11,713 nucleotides of DNA, taken from assembly GCA_035691065.1 (NCBI GenBank), contig DASSJT010000204.1, forward strand, positions 1-11,713. Direction: 5' to 3'. The DNA comes from DASSJT01 sp035691065 (GTDB lineage Bacteria > Actinomycetota > Actinomycetes > Actinomycetales > Dermatophilaceae). Position numbers and translations under genes: made by a program. The notes beneath the pieces were generated by a model. It made no database searches and had not been told where the DNA came from. It saw only the letters and a program-made list of their open reading frames with translations. Shown here piece by piece: positions 1 through 6,302 of the stretch. Numbering within the stretch: position 1 is the first letter of the stretch; the number at the start of each line of letters is the position of its first letter.

Positions 1-219
1 GTGCCGGGTCGCCACGAGGAGGCGGATGTGCCACAGGTTGATACCGCAGAGGACGACGCTCATCGCCACCATCGGCCAGATCTCCAGCACCGCGTTGAAG
101 CCGGCCAGGATCGCCGACGCCGCCAGGTTGAGCACCCGGAACCGCAGCACCCGAGCCTGCAGCAACGAGAAGATCAGCAGGGCGGACCCCGCCCAGCCCA
201 ACAGATCCAGCGCATCCAT
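1..219 (-). CDS. YgjV-like small membrane protein (partial, N-terminal part)
   Basis: The minus strand is open from an ATG at 219 to the window edge, giving the first 73 residues; the C-terminus lies outside. The peptide begins MDALDLLGWAGSALLIFSLL and continues with hydrophobic stretches at about residues 5-22, 30-45 and 48-63, separated by short basic turns (QARVLRFR). This looks like the YgjV family of bacterial inner-membrane proteins, whose role is not established. The start is supported by a -10-like TAGCCT exactly 7 bases upstream of the ATG, and by the lack of a Shine-Dalgarno sequence. The gene is divergent from the quinone oxidoreductase with only 64 bases between start codons. The family name is a recognition call; that it is a small multi-helix membrane protein is seen directly. 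Confidence 0.65.
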   Translation of the reverse strand, partial: MDALDLLGWAGSALLIFSLLQARVLRFRVLNLAASAILAGFNAVLEIWPMVAMSVVLCGINLWHIRLLVATRH

Positions 220-232
220 GCGGCGCAGGCTA
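220..232 (-). promoter_or_regulatory. Leaderless-type promoter of the YgjV-like gene
   Basis: On the minus strand TAGCCT (232-227) fits the actinobacterial -10 pattern TANNNT and is followed by 7 bases and then ATG. That spacing puts transcription start at or next to the start codon. No convincing -35 is visible. Confidence 0.45.
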
Positions 233-270
233 TCGACATCCGCCGTCGCCGCGGCCCTGCCTCCATCCCA

Positions 271-283
271 TAGGTTGGCGGGC
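271..283 (+). promoter_or_regulatory. Leaderless-type promoter of the quinone oxidoreductase
   Basis: TAGGTT at 271-276 fits TANNNT and is followed by 7 bases (GGCGGGC) and the ATG at 284, so the transcript probably starts at the AUG. No Shine-Dalgarno sequence is present. The 9 bases CCATAGGTT (268-276) also equal one arm of the palindrome at the transporter promoter. Confidence 0.45.
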
Positions 284-1261
284 ATGCGAGGCGTGCTCTG
301 TCGTGAAGCGGGTGGACCCGAGGTCCTCGAGGTCCGCGACCTCCCCGATCCCACTGCCGGACCCGGCGAGGTCGTCGTCGACGTCGCCGCCACCGCCATC
401 AACCAGGCCGACCTGCAGCAGCGCCGCGGCGTCTACCCGCCGCCACCCGGTGCGAGCGACGTGCTGGGCCTGGAGTGCTCCGGCACGATCAGCGCGGTCG
501 GCGACGGGGTCGAACGCTGGCAGGTCGGTGACGAGGTGTGCGCCTTGCTGGTCAGCGGTGGGTACGCCGACAAGGTCGTCGTACCTGCTGGCCAGCTGCT
601 CCCGATCCCGCCGGGTGTGAGCCTTGCCGATGCGGCCGCGCTGCCCGAGGCCGCGTGCACCGTGTGGTCCAACGTCTTCATGATCGCCGCGCTGCGACCC
701 GGTGAGACGTTCCTCGTACACGGCGGTGGAGGTGGCATCGGCACGATGGCCATCCAGCTCGCGCACGCGCTCGGAGCGAAGGTTGCGACCACCGTCGGGT
801 CGGAGGAAAAGGCAGAGACCTGCCGCCGGCTCGGCGCCGACCTCGCCGTCAACTACCGCGAGCAGGACTTCGTCGAGGAGGTACGGGCGGCCACGGGCGG
901 GGCTGGGGCCGACGTCATCCTCGACAACATGGGGGCGAAGTACCTCGCCCGCAACCTCGACGCCCTCGCGACCAGAGGGCGGCTCGTGGTCATCGGGCTA
1001 CAGGGCGGCGCCAAGGCCGAGCTGAACCTGTCGCAGCTGATGGCCAAGCGCGCCGCGGTCATCAGCACCTCACTGCGGGCCCGGCCAGCCGCCGAGAAGG
1101 CGACGATCGTGGCGGCGGTGCGCGAGCACGTCTGGCCGCTGGTGGAGTCCGGACGGATTCGGCCGGTCGTCCACGCCCGCTACCCCCTGGCCCAGGCCGC
1201 TGACGCACACCGGGCGATGGAGTCCAGCGGCCACATCGGCAAGATCCTGCTCACCGTCTGA
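284..1261 (+). CDS. PIG3-type NAD(P)H:quinone oxidoreductase (zinc-free MDR family)
   Basis: This 325-residue protein is of normal length for the zinc-independent quinone oxidoreductase branch of the medium-chain dehydrogenase/reductase superfamily. The family transfers hydride from NAD(P)H to quinones or other reactive carbonyls in the cytosol. The N-terminal GroES-like domain (about 1-120) contains NQADLQQRRGVYPPPPGASD at 40-59, which is very characteristic of the PIG3/TP53I3 group. The Rossmann domain shows GGGGGIG at 147-153, and the catalytic-zinc ligands of alcohol dehydrogenases are absent. The frame is open upstream to position 26, but ATG 284 is preferred: homology begins there (MRGVLCREAGGPEVLEV) and a -10 hexamer lies 7 bases upstream. 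In Mycobacterium tuberculosis a similar oxidoreductase (Rv3777, from memory) lies a few genes from bpa (Rv3780), as here. The physiological substrate cannot be told from sequence. Confidence 0.9.
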   Translation: MRGVLCREAGGPEVLEVRDLPDPTAGPGEVVVDVAATAINQADLQQRRGVYPPPPGASDVLGLECSGTISAVGDGVERWQVGDEVCALLVSGGYADKVVVPAGQLLPIPPGVSLADAAALPEAACTVWSNVFMIAALRPGETFLVHGGGGGIGTMAIQLAHALGAKVATTVGSEEKAETCRRLGADLAVNYREQDFVEEVRAATGGAGADVILDNMGAKYLARNLDALATRGRLVVIGLQGGAKAELNLSQLMAKRAAVISTSLRARPAAEKATIVAAVREHVWPLVESGRIRPVVHARYPLAQAADAHRAMESSGHIGKILLTV

Positions 1262-1349
1262 CGCTCACCGTCTGACCCGGCCGCCCTGACGCTCCCGTCC
1301 CGACGCTCCCGTCCCGACGCTCCCGGCGCTGACCTCCCGGCGCTGACCC
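1259..1349 (+). repeat. 14-bp tandem repeat starting at the quinone oxidoreductase stop codon
   Basis: The stop codon TGA (1259-1261) opens a run of units at 1259, 1273, 1287, 1301, 1315 and 1330, with a partial one at 1344. Spacing is 14 bp with one 15-bp step. A typical unit is TGACGCTCCCGTCC, and units begin TGAC or CGAC. GCTCACCGTCTGAC at 1249-1262 is duplicated perfectly at 1263-1276, so the array includes the last codons. Because 14 is not a multiple of 3, TGA recurs in all three frames (1259, 1273, 1287). Confidence 0.8.
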
Positions 1350-1355
1350 ACGGAG

Positions 1356-1412
1356 ATGCAGCGAAATGACGCCTCCTGCGTCGCTCGCTCACCCAAATGC
1401 AGCGATAGCGAC
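1356..1412. repeat. Intergenic element with ATGCAGCGA direct repeat and hairpin
   Basis: ATGCAGCGA occurs at 1356-1364 and again at 1397-1405. Between the copies is an interrupted stem: AGCGA (1360-1364) pairs with TCGCT (1385-1389) and GACGC (1368-1372) with GCGTC (1378-1382) around a CTCCT loop. The block lies between the tandem repeat and the DUF1304 gene. It resembles a dispersed intergenic element rather than a classical terminator, since no T-run follows. Function unknown. Confidence 0.4.
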
Positions 1413-1480
1413 GGCCACACGCCCGGCGTGTCGGGCAACCAGTGGGAATCCGACCGGCTCGTGGCTGCGAGTCTGACGCC

Positions 1481-1843
1481 ATGTCGACCGTCGCGACCGT
1501 CCTCGTCGCACTCGTGGCCCTGATCCACGTCTACATCGTGGTGCTGGAGATGCTCCTCTGGACCACGCCTCGCGGCCGGGCTGCCTTCGGCCTCGAGCGC
1601 GACTTCGCCAGAGCGACCCGGGTCCTCGCGGCGAACCAGGGGCTCTACAACGGCTTCCTGGTGGCCGGGCTGGTCTGGGGACTGGTCGGGCCCGAGCACC
1701 TGCGCTTCGCCGTGCAGGTCTTCTTCCTGCTGTGCGTGGTCGTCGCCGGCGCGTTCGGTGCGCTCACCGCCAGTCGCCGGATCCTCTACGTCCAGGCCCT
1801 CCCGGCCGTGGTAGCCCTCGCGGCCGTCCTCCTCGCCCGCTGA
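1481..1843 (+). CDS. DUF1304 family integral membrane protein
   Basis: This 120-residue protein has about four membrane helices (roughly residues 3-26, 50-70, 74-95 and 102-119). It carries the hallmarks of DUF1304: an N-terminal helix with His16 and Glu23 (HVYIVVLEMLLW) and AANQGLYNGFL at 50-60. The biochemical role of the family is not established. The ATG at 1481 is chosen because family homology begins at MSTVATVLVALVALIHVYI and no good upstream alternative exists. No Shine-Dalgarno sequence is visible; GAGTCT six bases before the ATG could be a weak -10 of a leaderless start. The gene stands alone after a 219-base gap and converges on the Cache gene, whose stop is 68 bases away. Confidence 0.85.
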   Translation: MSTVATVLVALVALIHVYIVVLEMLLWTTPRGRAAFGLERDFARATRVLAANQGLYNGFLVAGLVWGLVGPEHLRFAVQVFFLLCVVVAGAFGALTASRRILYVQALPAVVALAAVLLAR

Positions 1844-1910
1844 CGGGCCATGTCGTCTGACGCCGCACTTGCCTGAGCTGGCGACGGCCAAGCGTCGGGA
1901 ACGCATCGAG

Positions 1911-2741
1911 TCAGCGGGCAGTGATCACCCCGAGGGGCAGCCCGGGACAAGGGTGGAAGACCCATCGGTCGTGGGCGACGTCCTCGCCACGCCACCACTG
2001 CGAGACCGGCAGCCCCCGGATCAGGTCGCCGGTCACCCACCGGGGGTCGGACGCGGTCACGACCCGCCCCGCGCTGTTGACGATCGCGCAGGTACCGGCC
2101 ACCCGGCCGAGCGGGGCGAAGAGTCGTTCCTCGAACGACCGCACCAGCACATCGGCGCCGGCGACACCGAGGAAGGCGCCCTCGCGCACCACCGGAACCG
2201 TGAAGGTCAGCGTGTACTGGTCGGTGCACACGTAGTCGACGTAAGGGCCCGTGATGTGCCGGGCGCCGGTCTCGAGGGGCACCGCATACCAGGGCAGCGT
2301 CGTGTAGTCGCGGAATCCCACGGCTCGCGGATCGGTTTCTGCCGCAAGGCGTTTCGGTGCACTCCCCTCCCCCGGATCAGGCGTCCACCATTCCAGCCAG
2401 TGAGGTGCGTCCGCCAGCAGGCCGCGTGCTGCAACCCATCCAGCACCAGCCACGAGGCCGTCGGCCTCCCGCATCAGCTGGTGGCACCTCGCCTCGATCG
2501 CCACGTCGGCCCGGCGCGCCCCCTCGGCCGGCAGGCTTGTCACGAGCATTCCCCGCAGGTCATCGAGCTCGGCGAACAGGCGCTCGCACAGGTCGGAGAC
2601 CAGCCGGCCGATGTCGGTGCCGGTCAGGTCAGATGCAGTCAGGTCAGATGCAGTCAGGTCAGCTCTCGTCTGGTCGGCACCCGCCAGGTCGGCCCCGGCC
2701 AAGTTGGGACCCGCCCGGCCCCGGCTGGTCTCTGCAGTCAT
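1911..2741 (-). CDS. Stand-alone Cache-domain sensor protein with N-terminal pentapeptide-like repeats
   Basis: This 276-residue soluble protein has no signal peptide or membrane segment, unlike most Cache domains, which are extracytoplasmic parts of receptors. Residues 12-43 are A(D/S)Lxx pentapeptide-type repeats (AGADLAGADQTRADLTASDL). Residues 44-110 are helical. Residues about 138-275 have a Cache core: PWYAVPLETG (150-159), GPYVDY (165-170), YTLTFTVPV (176-184), then GVAGADVLV (192-200) and a second alpha/beta segment (CAIVNSAGRVVTASD). Start ATG 2741 follows GGGAGG at 2752-2747 with 5-base spacing, and ATGA overlaps the stop of the GntR gene, so translation is probably coupled. Given the divergent importer, I infer it binds the imported solute or a relative and informs the regulator. 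No output domain is present. Cache assignment is fairly firm; the ligand is unknown. Confidence 0.72.
   Translation of the reverse strand: MTAETSRGRAGPNLAGADLAGADQTRADLTASDLTASDLTGTDIGRLVSDLCERLFAELDDLRGMLVTSLPAEGARRADVAIEARCHQLMREADGLVAGAGWVAARGLLADAPHWLEWWTPDPGEGSAPKRLAAETDPRAVGFRDYTTLPWYAVPLETGARHITGPYVDYVCTDQYTLTFTVPVVREGAFLGVAGADVLVRSFEERLFAPLGRVAGTCAIVNSAGRVVTASDPRWVTGDLIRGLPVSQWWRGEDVAHDRWVFHPCPGLPLGVITAR
2623..2662 (-). repeat. 15-bp in-frame tandem repeat inside the Cache gene
   Basis: GTCAGGTCAGATGCA (plus-strand reading) is present as two exact copies at 2623-2637 and 2638-2652, followed by a 10-base partial copy. It encodes the repeated pentapeptide LTASD. Perfect DNA identity suggests a recent, in-frame expansion that could vary between strains. 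Confidence 0.8.
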
Positions 2742-3496
2742 GGGAGCCTCCCGGTCCAGGCCTGGCGGTGCAGGTCGCGCACCGCCGAGAACATCTCGCG
2801 AACATGGGTTTCCGCGCCGGCTCGCGCGGCGGTCGCATCCCCTGCGGCGATGGACTCCACCATGGCCGTATGCCGACCGGCGCCGTTCGCGAGTGAGCCG
2901 GACTCCGCGTGAGAGAGCCACAGCATCAGCCCGATCTCGCCCTGGAGGGACATCTCCTCCCTGGTGAGCCGGGCCGACTGGGCGCTGGCCGCGACCTCGA
3001 GGTGGAAGGCGCCCTCCCCCTGGCGGCGGCCGACCTCGCTGGGCGCGTCACGACACACCGGCGCCAGGGACCTCAGCCGGCGCACGTCGTCCTCGTCCGC
3101 CCGCTCCGCCGCCAGCGCCGCCGCCATGCCGCTGATGGCGGCGTAGTGGTCGGACAGGTCGCGCAGTTCGCCCAGTCCCAGCCGGCGCAGCCGCGACAGG
3201 AGGGCGGTGCGCCCGCCGTCGGCGGGCGCGCAGACGAACGACCCGCCTCCACGACCGCGGCGGGTGCGGATCAGGCTGTCCTCGCGAAGCACCCCCAGGG
3301 CCTCGCGCACCGTCACCGTGGCGACCCCGAACCGGTCGGCGAGGTCGGACTCGGCGGGCAGGGCGCTGCCATCCGGAAGGAGCCCCAGGGCGATGGCCTC
3401 CCCCAGGCGGCGGGCGATCGCCTCGGCGCGCCCCTCGGCCTCCAGAGGGGCGAAGACCGCCGCGTAGGAGCCCAGCGCGAGCGAGGAGTCGGCCAC
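2738..3496 (-). CDS. FadR-subfamily GntR transcriptional regulator (FCD domain)
   Basis: This 252-residue DNA-binding regulator has a winged helix-turn-helix at about 22-88. LPDGSALPAESDLADRFGVA (40-59) and TVREALGVL (62-70) are the classic GntR recognition region, followed by GRGGGSFV (81-88). The C-terminal all-helical FCD ligand domain (about 108-242) has FHLEVAAS at 164-171 and the histidines expected of the FCD metal site: His165, His209 and His231, with spacing 44 and 22. The usual aspartate four residues before the first histidine is Glu161. The start is GTG at 3496, after AAAGGGA. The gene overlaps the Cache gene by ATGA and diverges from the ABC importer, so it most likely controls the shared intergenic region and senses a carboxylate or amine-derived ligand (inference). 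Confidence 0.9.
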   Translation of the reverse strand: MADSSLALGSYAAVFAPLEAEGRAEAIARRLGEAIALGLLPDGSALPAESDLADRFGVATVTVREALGVLREDSLIRTRRGRGGGSFVCAPADGGRTALLSRLRRLGLGELRDLSDHYAAISGMAAALAAERADEDDVRRLRSLAPVCRDAPSEVGRRQGEGAFHLEVAASAQSARLTREEMSLQGEIGLMLWLSHAESGSLANGAGRHTAMVESIAAGDATAARAGAETHVREMFSAVRDLHRQAWTGRLP

Positions 3497-3515
3497 GGGT
3501 CCCTTTCATCGATTC

Positions 3516-3587
3516 GGTGCCTACTGTGCCTACCCGTACCTCCCAGCGCCTACCGATGCCTACGGTGCATTCTGTGCCTGCGGTGCG
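3516..3587. repeat. Degenerate GTGCCTAC-type short repeat in the divergent promoter region
   Basis: About seven imperfect copies of a 9-10 bp motif related to GGTGCCTAC run through this stretch (for example CGGTGCCTAC, TGTGCCTAC, CGATGCCTAC, TGTGCCTGC). On the minus strand each copy reads GTAGGCAC. They occupy the leader or promoter of the GntR gene. They may be multiple regulator contacts or a decayed repeat; no function can be assigned. Confidence 0.5.
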
Positions 3588-3698
3588 CGAAGCCTTCGGT
3601 TTCCGTGCCAAGACGGGATCTGGACGACGATTTCGAGTGTTTCAGGCGCGGCTGGCAGCTGGTTTGGTCATCGGATGGTATCGATTGGGCTGAACTGG

Positions 3699-3727
3699 TT
3701 GCGGATAAACCTATGGAGCCATAGGTT
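3699..3727 (+). promoter_or_regulatory. Predicted sigma-70-type promoter of the ABC importer operon
   Basis: TTGCGG (3699-3704) and TAGGTT (3722-3727) are spaced by 17 bases and could be -35 and -10 boxes. This predicts transcription start near 3734 and a leader of about 34 bases containing the AGGAG ribosome site at 3754-3758. The surrounding 120 bases are clearly more AT-rich than the genes on either side. Prediction only. Confidence 0.4.
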
Positions 3728-3728
3728 T
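3707..3728. promoter_or_regulatory. Perfect inverted repeat overlapping the importer promoter (candidate operator)
   Basis: AAACCTATGG (3707-3716) and its exact reverse complement CCATAGGTTT (3719-3728) are separated by AG. The palindrome covers the predicted spacer and -10, where a bound protein would block RNA polymerase. Candidate binders are the divergently encoded GntR regulator or a TetR-type repressor; the geometry does not match the short TGGT-N-ACCA site of classical FadR. A related palindrome precedes the desaturase. Confidence 0.6.
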
Positions 3729-3767
3729 TCGCCAGCGTCCAGTCCCCCACTCTAGGAGCAGGCGACG

Positions 3768-4946
3768 ATGCCGCCCGCCGACACACCTGAACCCGAGCCC
3801 GGCAGCGACGCCGGCAGAGGTAATGCTCCCGAGCGAGCCACGGCCACGGCAGCCGTCGCGCCTGCCGCCACGGCCCCCGGGACACCCGCCGCCACCCCAG
3901 CTGGGACACCAGCGGTGGTCCTGCGCAGCCTGCGCAAGGCCTTCATGGGCAACCCGCCGGTCGTCGCGGTCGACGGCATCGACCTGACCGTCAACGACGG
4001 GGAGTTCTTCTCGATGCTGGGCCCCAGCGGCTCCGGAAAGACGACGGTGCTGCGCATGATCGCCGGCTTCGAGGAGCCGACGCATGGCCACATCGAGCTC
4101 GCCGGGCAGGACGTCACCGAGAAGCCGGCCTATGACCGCGACGTCAACACGGTCTTCCAGGACTACGCCCTTTTCCCGCACATGAACGTGCTCGAGAACG
4201 TCGAGTACGGCCTCCGGGTGAAGAAGGTCCCGCGCGGAGAGCGGCGGTCCAGGGCTGAGGCGGCACTGGAGCAGGTGCGCCTGGCTGGCTACGGCACCCG
4301 CCGCCCCGGGCAGCTCTCCGGAGGGCAGCGCCAGCGCGTCGCCTTGGCCCGCGCCCTCGTCAACCGTCCGCGGGTACTCCTGCTGGACGAACCGCTCGGC
4401 GCGCTCGACCTCAAGCTACGCGAGCAGATGCAGGTCGAGCTCAAGGCGATCCAGCGCGATGTCGGCATCACCTTCCTGTTCGTCACCCACGACCAGGAGG
4501 AGGCACTCACCCTCTCCGACCGCATTGCCGTCTTCAACGCGGGCCGGATCGAGCAGGTCGGCACCGCCCGCGAGGTCTACGAGCAGCCGGCCAGCGCCTT
4601 CGTCGCCGGCTTTGTCGGCACCTCCAACCTCCTCACCGGCCATGCCGCCAAGGAGCTGGTGGGCACCGAGGGCGTCTACGGCATACGACCCGAGAAGCTG
4701 ACCGTCCTGCGCAAGGGGCGGGCGCCCGCAGACGGGCACACAGTGGCGCCGGGCACGATCCAAGAGGTTGTGTATGCCGGCCCCGTGACGCGGTACGTCG
4801 TCGCCCTCGAGGCGGGTGGCCAGCTCACCGCGCTGGAGCAGAACCGCGGTCACAACACGTCCGGAGCGCTCGAGCGGGGCGACTCCGTCGATCTGGTGTG
4901 GAACCCCGAGCACGTGATGGCCGTGCCCGAATCCCCCACGGAATAA
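3768..4946 (+). CDS. ABC transporter ATPase, polyamine (PotA) type
   Basis: This 392-residue ATP-hydrolysing subunit would power the importer encoded by the next three genes. All nucleotide-binding motifs are intact: Walker A GPSGSGKTT (85-93), Q-loop Gln131 (VFQDYALFPHMNV), signature LSGGQ (183-187), Walker B VLLLDEP (203-209) and H-loop His241 (VTHDQEEAL). A C-terminal TOBE-type regulatory domain (about 285-388) contains GIRPEK at 305-310. The first 48 residues are an Ala/Pro/Thr-rich, probably disordered extension absent from typical PotA; no alternative start lies close to the conserved domain. AGGAG at 3754-3758 supports ATG 3768. The binding-protein gene follows after 11 bases. The COG3842 class covers spermidine/putrescine and some other solutes, so the substrate is inferred. 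Confidence 0.93.
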   Translation: MPPADTPEPEPGSDAGRGNAPERATATAAVAPAATAPGTPAATPAGTPAVVLRSLRKAFMGNPPVVAVDGIDLTVNDGEFFSMLGPSGSGKTTVLRMIAGFEEPTHGHIELAGQDVTEKPAYDRDVNTVFQDYALFPHMNVLENVEYGLRVKKVPRGERRSRAEAALEQVRLAGYGTRRPGQLSGGQRQRVALARALVNRPRVLLLDEPLGALDLKLREQMQVELKAIQRDVGITFLFVTHDQEEALTLSDRIAVFNAGRIEQVGTAREVYEQPASAFVAGFVGTSNLLTGHAAKELVGTEGVYGIRPEKLTVLRKGRAPADGHTVAPGTIQEVVYAGPVTRYVVALEAGGQLTALEQNRGHNTSGALERGDSVDLVWNPEHVMAVPESPTE

Positions 4947-4957
4947 AGGAGATCCAC

Positions 4958-6169
4958 GTGCGAAGGAACACAACCCTCGCGGCGCTTGCCGCTGCTGCTG
5001 CCCTGGCCCTGGCGGCCTGCGGCTCCGACTCGGGCACCTCGTCGACCGGCGGCAGCACGGGAGCGGGCGGCTTCAAGGTCCCCAGCCTCAAGGCCCTCGA
5101 CAAGCTGGGCACGCCAGAGGGCCAGGTGAGCGTTCTCGCATGGCCGGGCTACGTCGAGGACGGCAGCAACGACCCGAAGGTCGACTGGGTCACCGGCTTC
5201 GAGAAGGAGACCGGCTGCCAGGTCACGGTGAAGCCGTTCGGCACGTCGGACGAGGCGGTGCAGCTGATGCGCACCGGCCAGTACGACGTGGTGTCGGCAT
5301 CGGGCGATGCGACCCTGCGGCTCATCGCGGGCGGCGACGTCGAGCCCATGAACACCTCGCTGATCACCAACTACGCCGACATCTTCGACGCCCTGAAGCT
5401 GAAGCCGTGGAACTCGGTCAACGGCGTCGCCTACGGCATCCCGCACGGGCGTGGCGCCAACCTGCTCATGTACCGCACGGACCTCGTCAAGCCGGCACCC
5501 GACTCGTGGTCCGCCGTCTTCGACCAGGCCTCGGCCCAGAAGGGAAAGGTCACGGCCTACGACTCGCCCATCTACATCGCCGATGCAGCCGTGTACCTCA
5601 TGGCGACCAAGCCCGACCTGGGAATCAAGGACCCCTACGCGCTCGACTCGAAGCAGCTTGCCGCCGCTGTGGACCTGCTCAAGGCCCAGAAGGCGAACAT
5701 CGGCGAGTACTGGTCGGACTACCTCAAGGAGGTCCAGGCCTTCAAGAAGGGCTCCACGACGGTCGGCACCACGTGGCAGGTGATCGCCAACCTGGCGAAG
5801 AGCGAGAAGGCCCCCGTGGAGGCCGTACTGCCGAAGGAGGGCGCGACCGGGTGGTCCGACACCTGGATGGTCAGCTCCAAGTCGAAGCACAAGACGTGTG
5901 CCTACAAGCTGATCGACCACCTCGTGTCGCCGAAGGTCAACGCACAGATCGCCGAGTGGTTCGGTGAGGCCCCCGCCAACCGGAAGGCCTGCGCCGAGAC
6001 CGTCGACAAGAACCACTGCGCGACGTTCCACGCCGAGGACGAGAGCTACTTCTCCAAGGTCTACTACTGGAACACCCCCATCGCGGCATGCCTCGACGGC
6101 CGCACCAACGTCAAGTGCACCGACTACGCCGAGTGGACCAAGGCCTGGACCGAGATCCGCAACAGCTGA
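4958..6169 (+). CDS. ABC transporter substrate-binding lipoprotein, PotD/PotF type
   Basis: This 403-residue solute receptor would be exported and lipid-anchored at the outer face of the membrane, delivering substrate to the permeases. The start is GTG 4958, six bases after AAGGAG (4946-4951). It begins with RRN, a hydrophobic Ala/Leu stretch and the lipobox LAAC with Cys21 as the lipidation site, then a Ser/Gly/Thr-rich linker. The mature part has PotD-family features: VLAWPGYVEDG and GFEKETGCQVTVKPFGTSDE near the N-terminus, YDVVSASGDATLRLIAGGDV, and YGIPHGRGANLLMYRTDLV before the hinge. Extra cysteines in the C-terminal half (KTCAYKL, NRKACAETV, KNHCATF, AACLDG, VKCTDY) may form disulfides. 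Polyamine or a related cationic solute is likely; the contact residues cannot be judged by eye. Confidence 0.92.
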   Translation: MRRNTTLAALAAAAALALAACGSDSGTSSTGGSTGAGGFKVPSLKALDKLGTPEGQVSVLAWPGYVEDGSNDPKVDWVTGFEKETGCQVTVKPFGTSDEAVQLMRTGQYDVVSASGDATLRLIAGGDVEPMNTSLITNYADIFDALKLKPWNSVNGVAYGIPHGRGANLLMYRTDLVKPAPDSWSAVFDQASAQKGKVTAYDSPIYIADAAVYLMATKPDLGIKDPYALDSKQLAAAVDLLKAQKANIGEYWSDYLKEVQAFKKGSTTVGTTWQVIANLAKSEKAPVEAVLPKEGATGWSDTWMVSSKSKHKTCAYKLIDHLVSPKVNAQIAEWFGEAPANRKACAETVDKNHCATFHAEDESYFSKVYYWNTPIAACLDGRTNVKCTDYAEWTKAWTEIRNS

Positions 6170-6189
6170 CCCGCGCTCGCTGGCGCGGG
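6170..6189 (+). terminator. Intra-operon hairpin between binding-protein and permease genes
   Basis: Immediately after the stop codon, CCCGCGC (6170-6176) pairs perfectly with GCGCGGG (6183-6189) around a 6-base loop. No T-run follows. Such a structure could protect the 3' end of the binding-protein message or reduce readthrough into the permease genes, giving the usual excess of binding protein. Confidence 0.55.
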
Positions 6190-6216
6190 CTTGGGCGTTG
6201 GGCGCCGAGCCGCGCC

Positions 6217-6247
6217 GGGCCGCCGACCCGCTGGGCCGCCGACCCGC
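6217..6247 (+). repeat. Short tandem duplication in the binding-protein/permease gap
   Basis: GGGCCGCCGACCCGC occurs at 6217-6231 and again at 6233-6247, with period 16. The second copy continues into CGCTGG, echoing the GACCCGCGCT that surrounds the binding-protein stop codon at 6167. This looks like a local slippage product in a 133-base gap with no gene. Confidence 0.65.
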
Positions 6248-6302
6248 GCTGGCCAGCGGCGACACCAGTTCTGAGGCAGGACGAGACTCGAGGTAGGCGA
6301 CG

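Noticed and set aside
1..273. Plus-strand open frame rich in His, Gln and Arg at the window start
   Set aside because: The composition is that of an antisense frame. The opposite strand encodes a good membrane protein (YgjV-like) over 1-219.
26..283. In-frame upstream extension of the quinone oxidoreductase
   Set aside because: The extra residues do not resemble the family and would overlap the divergent gene. ATG 284 has both homology and a -10 at the right distance.
1882..1897. CGACG/CGTCG stem between the convergent DUF1304 and Cache genes
   Set aside because: Only five pairs and no T-run; too weak to call a terminator, although one is expected here.
1869..2912. 347-codon plus-strand frame opposite the Cache and GntR genes
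   Set aside because: No family resemblance, and the repeat CSQVRCSQV is antisense to the pentapeptide repeat.
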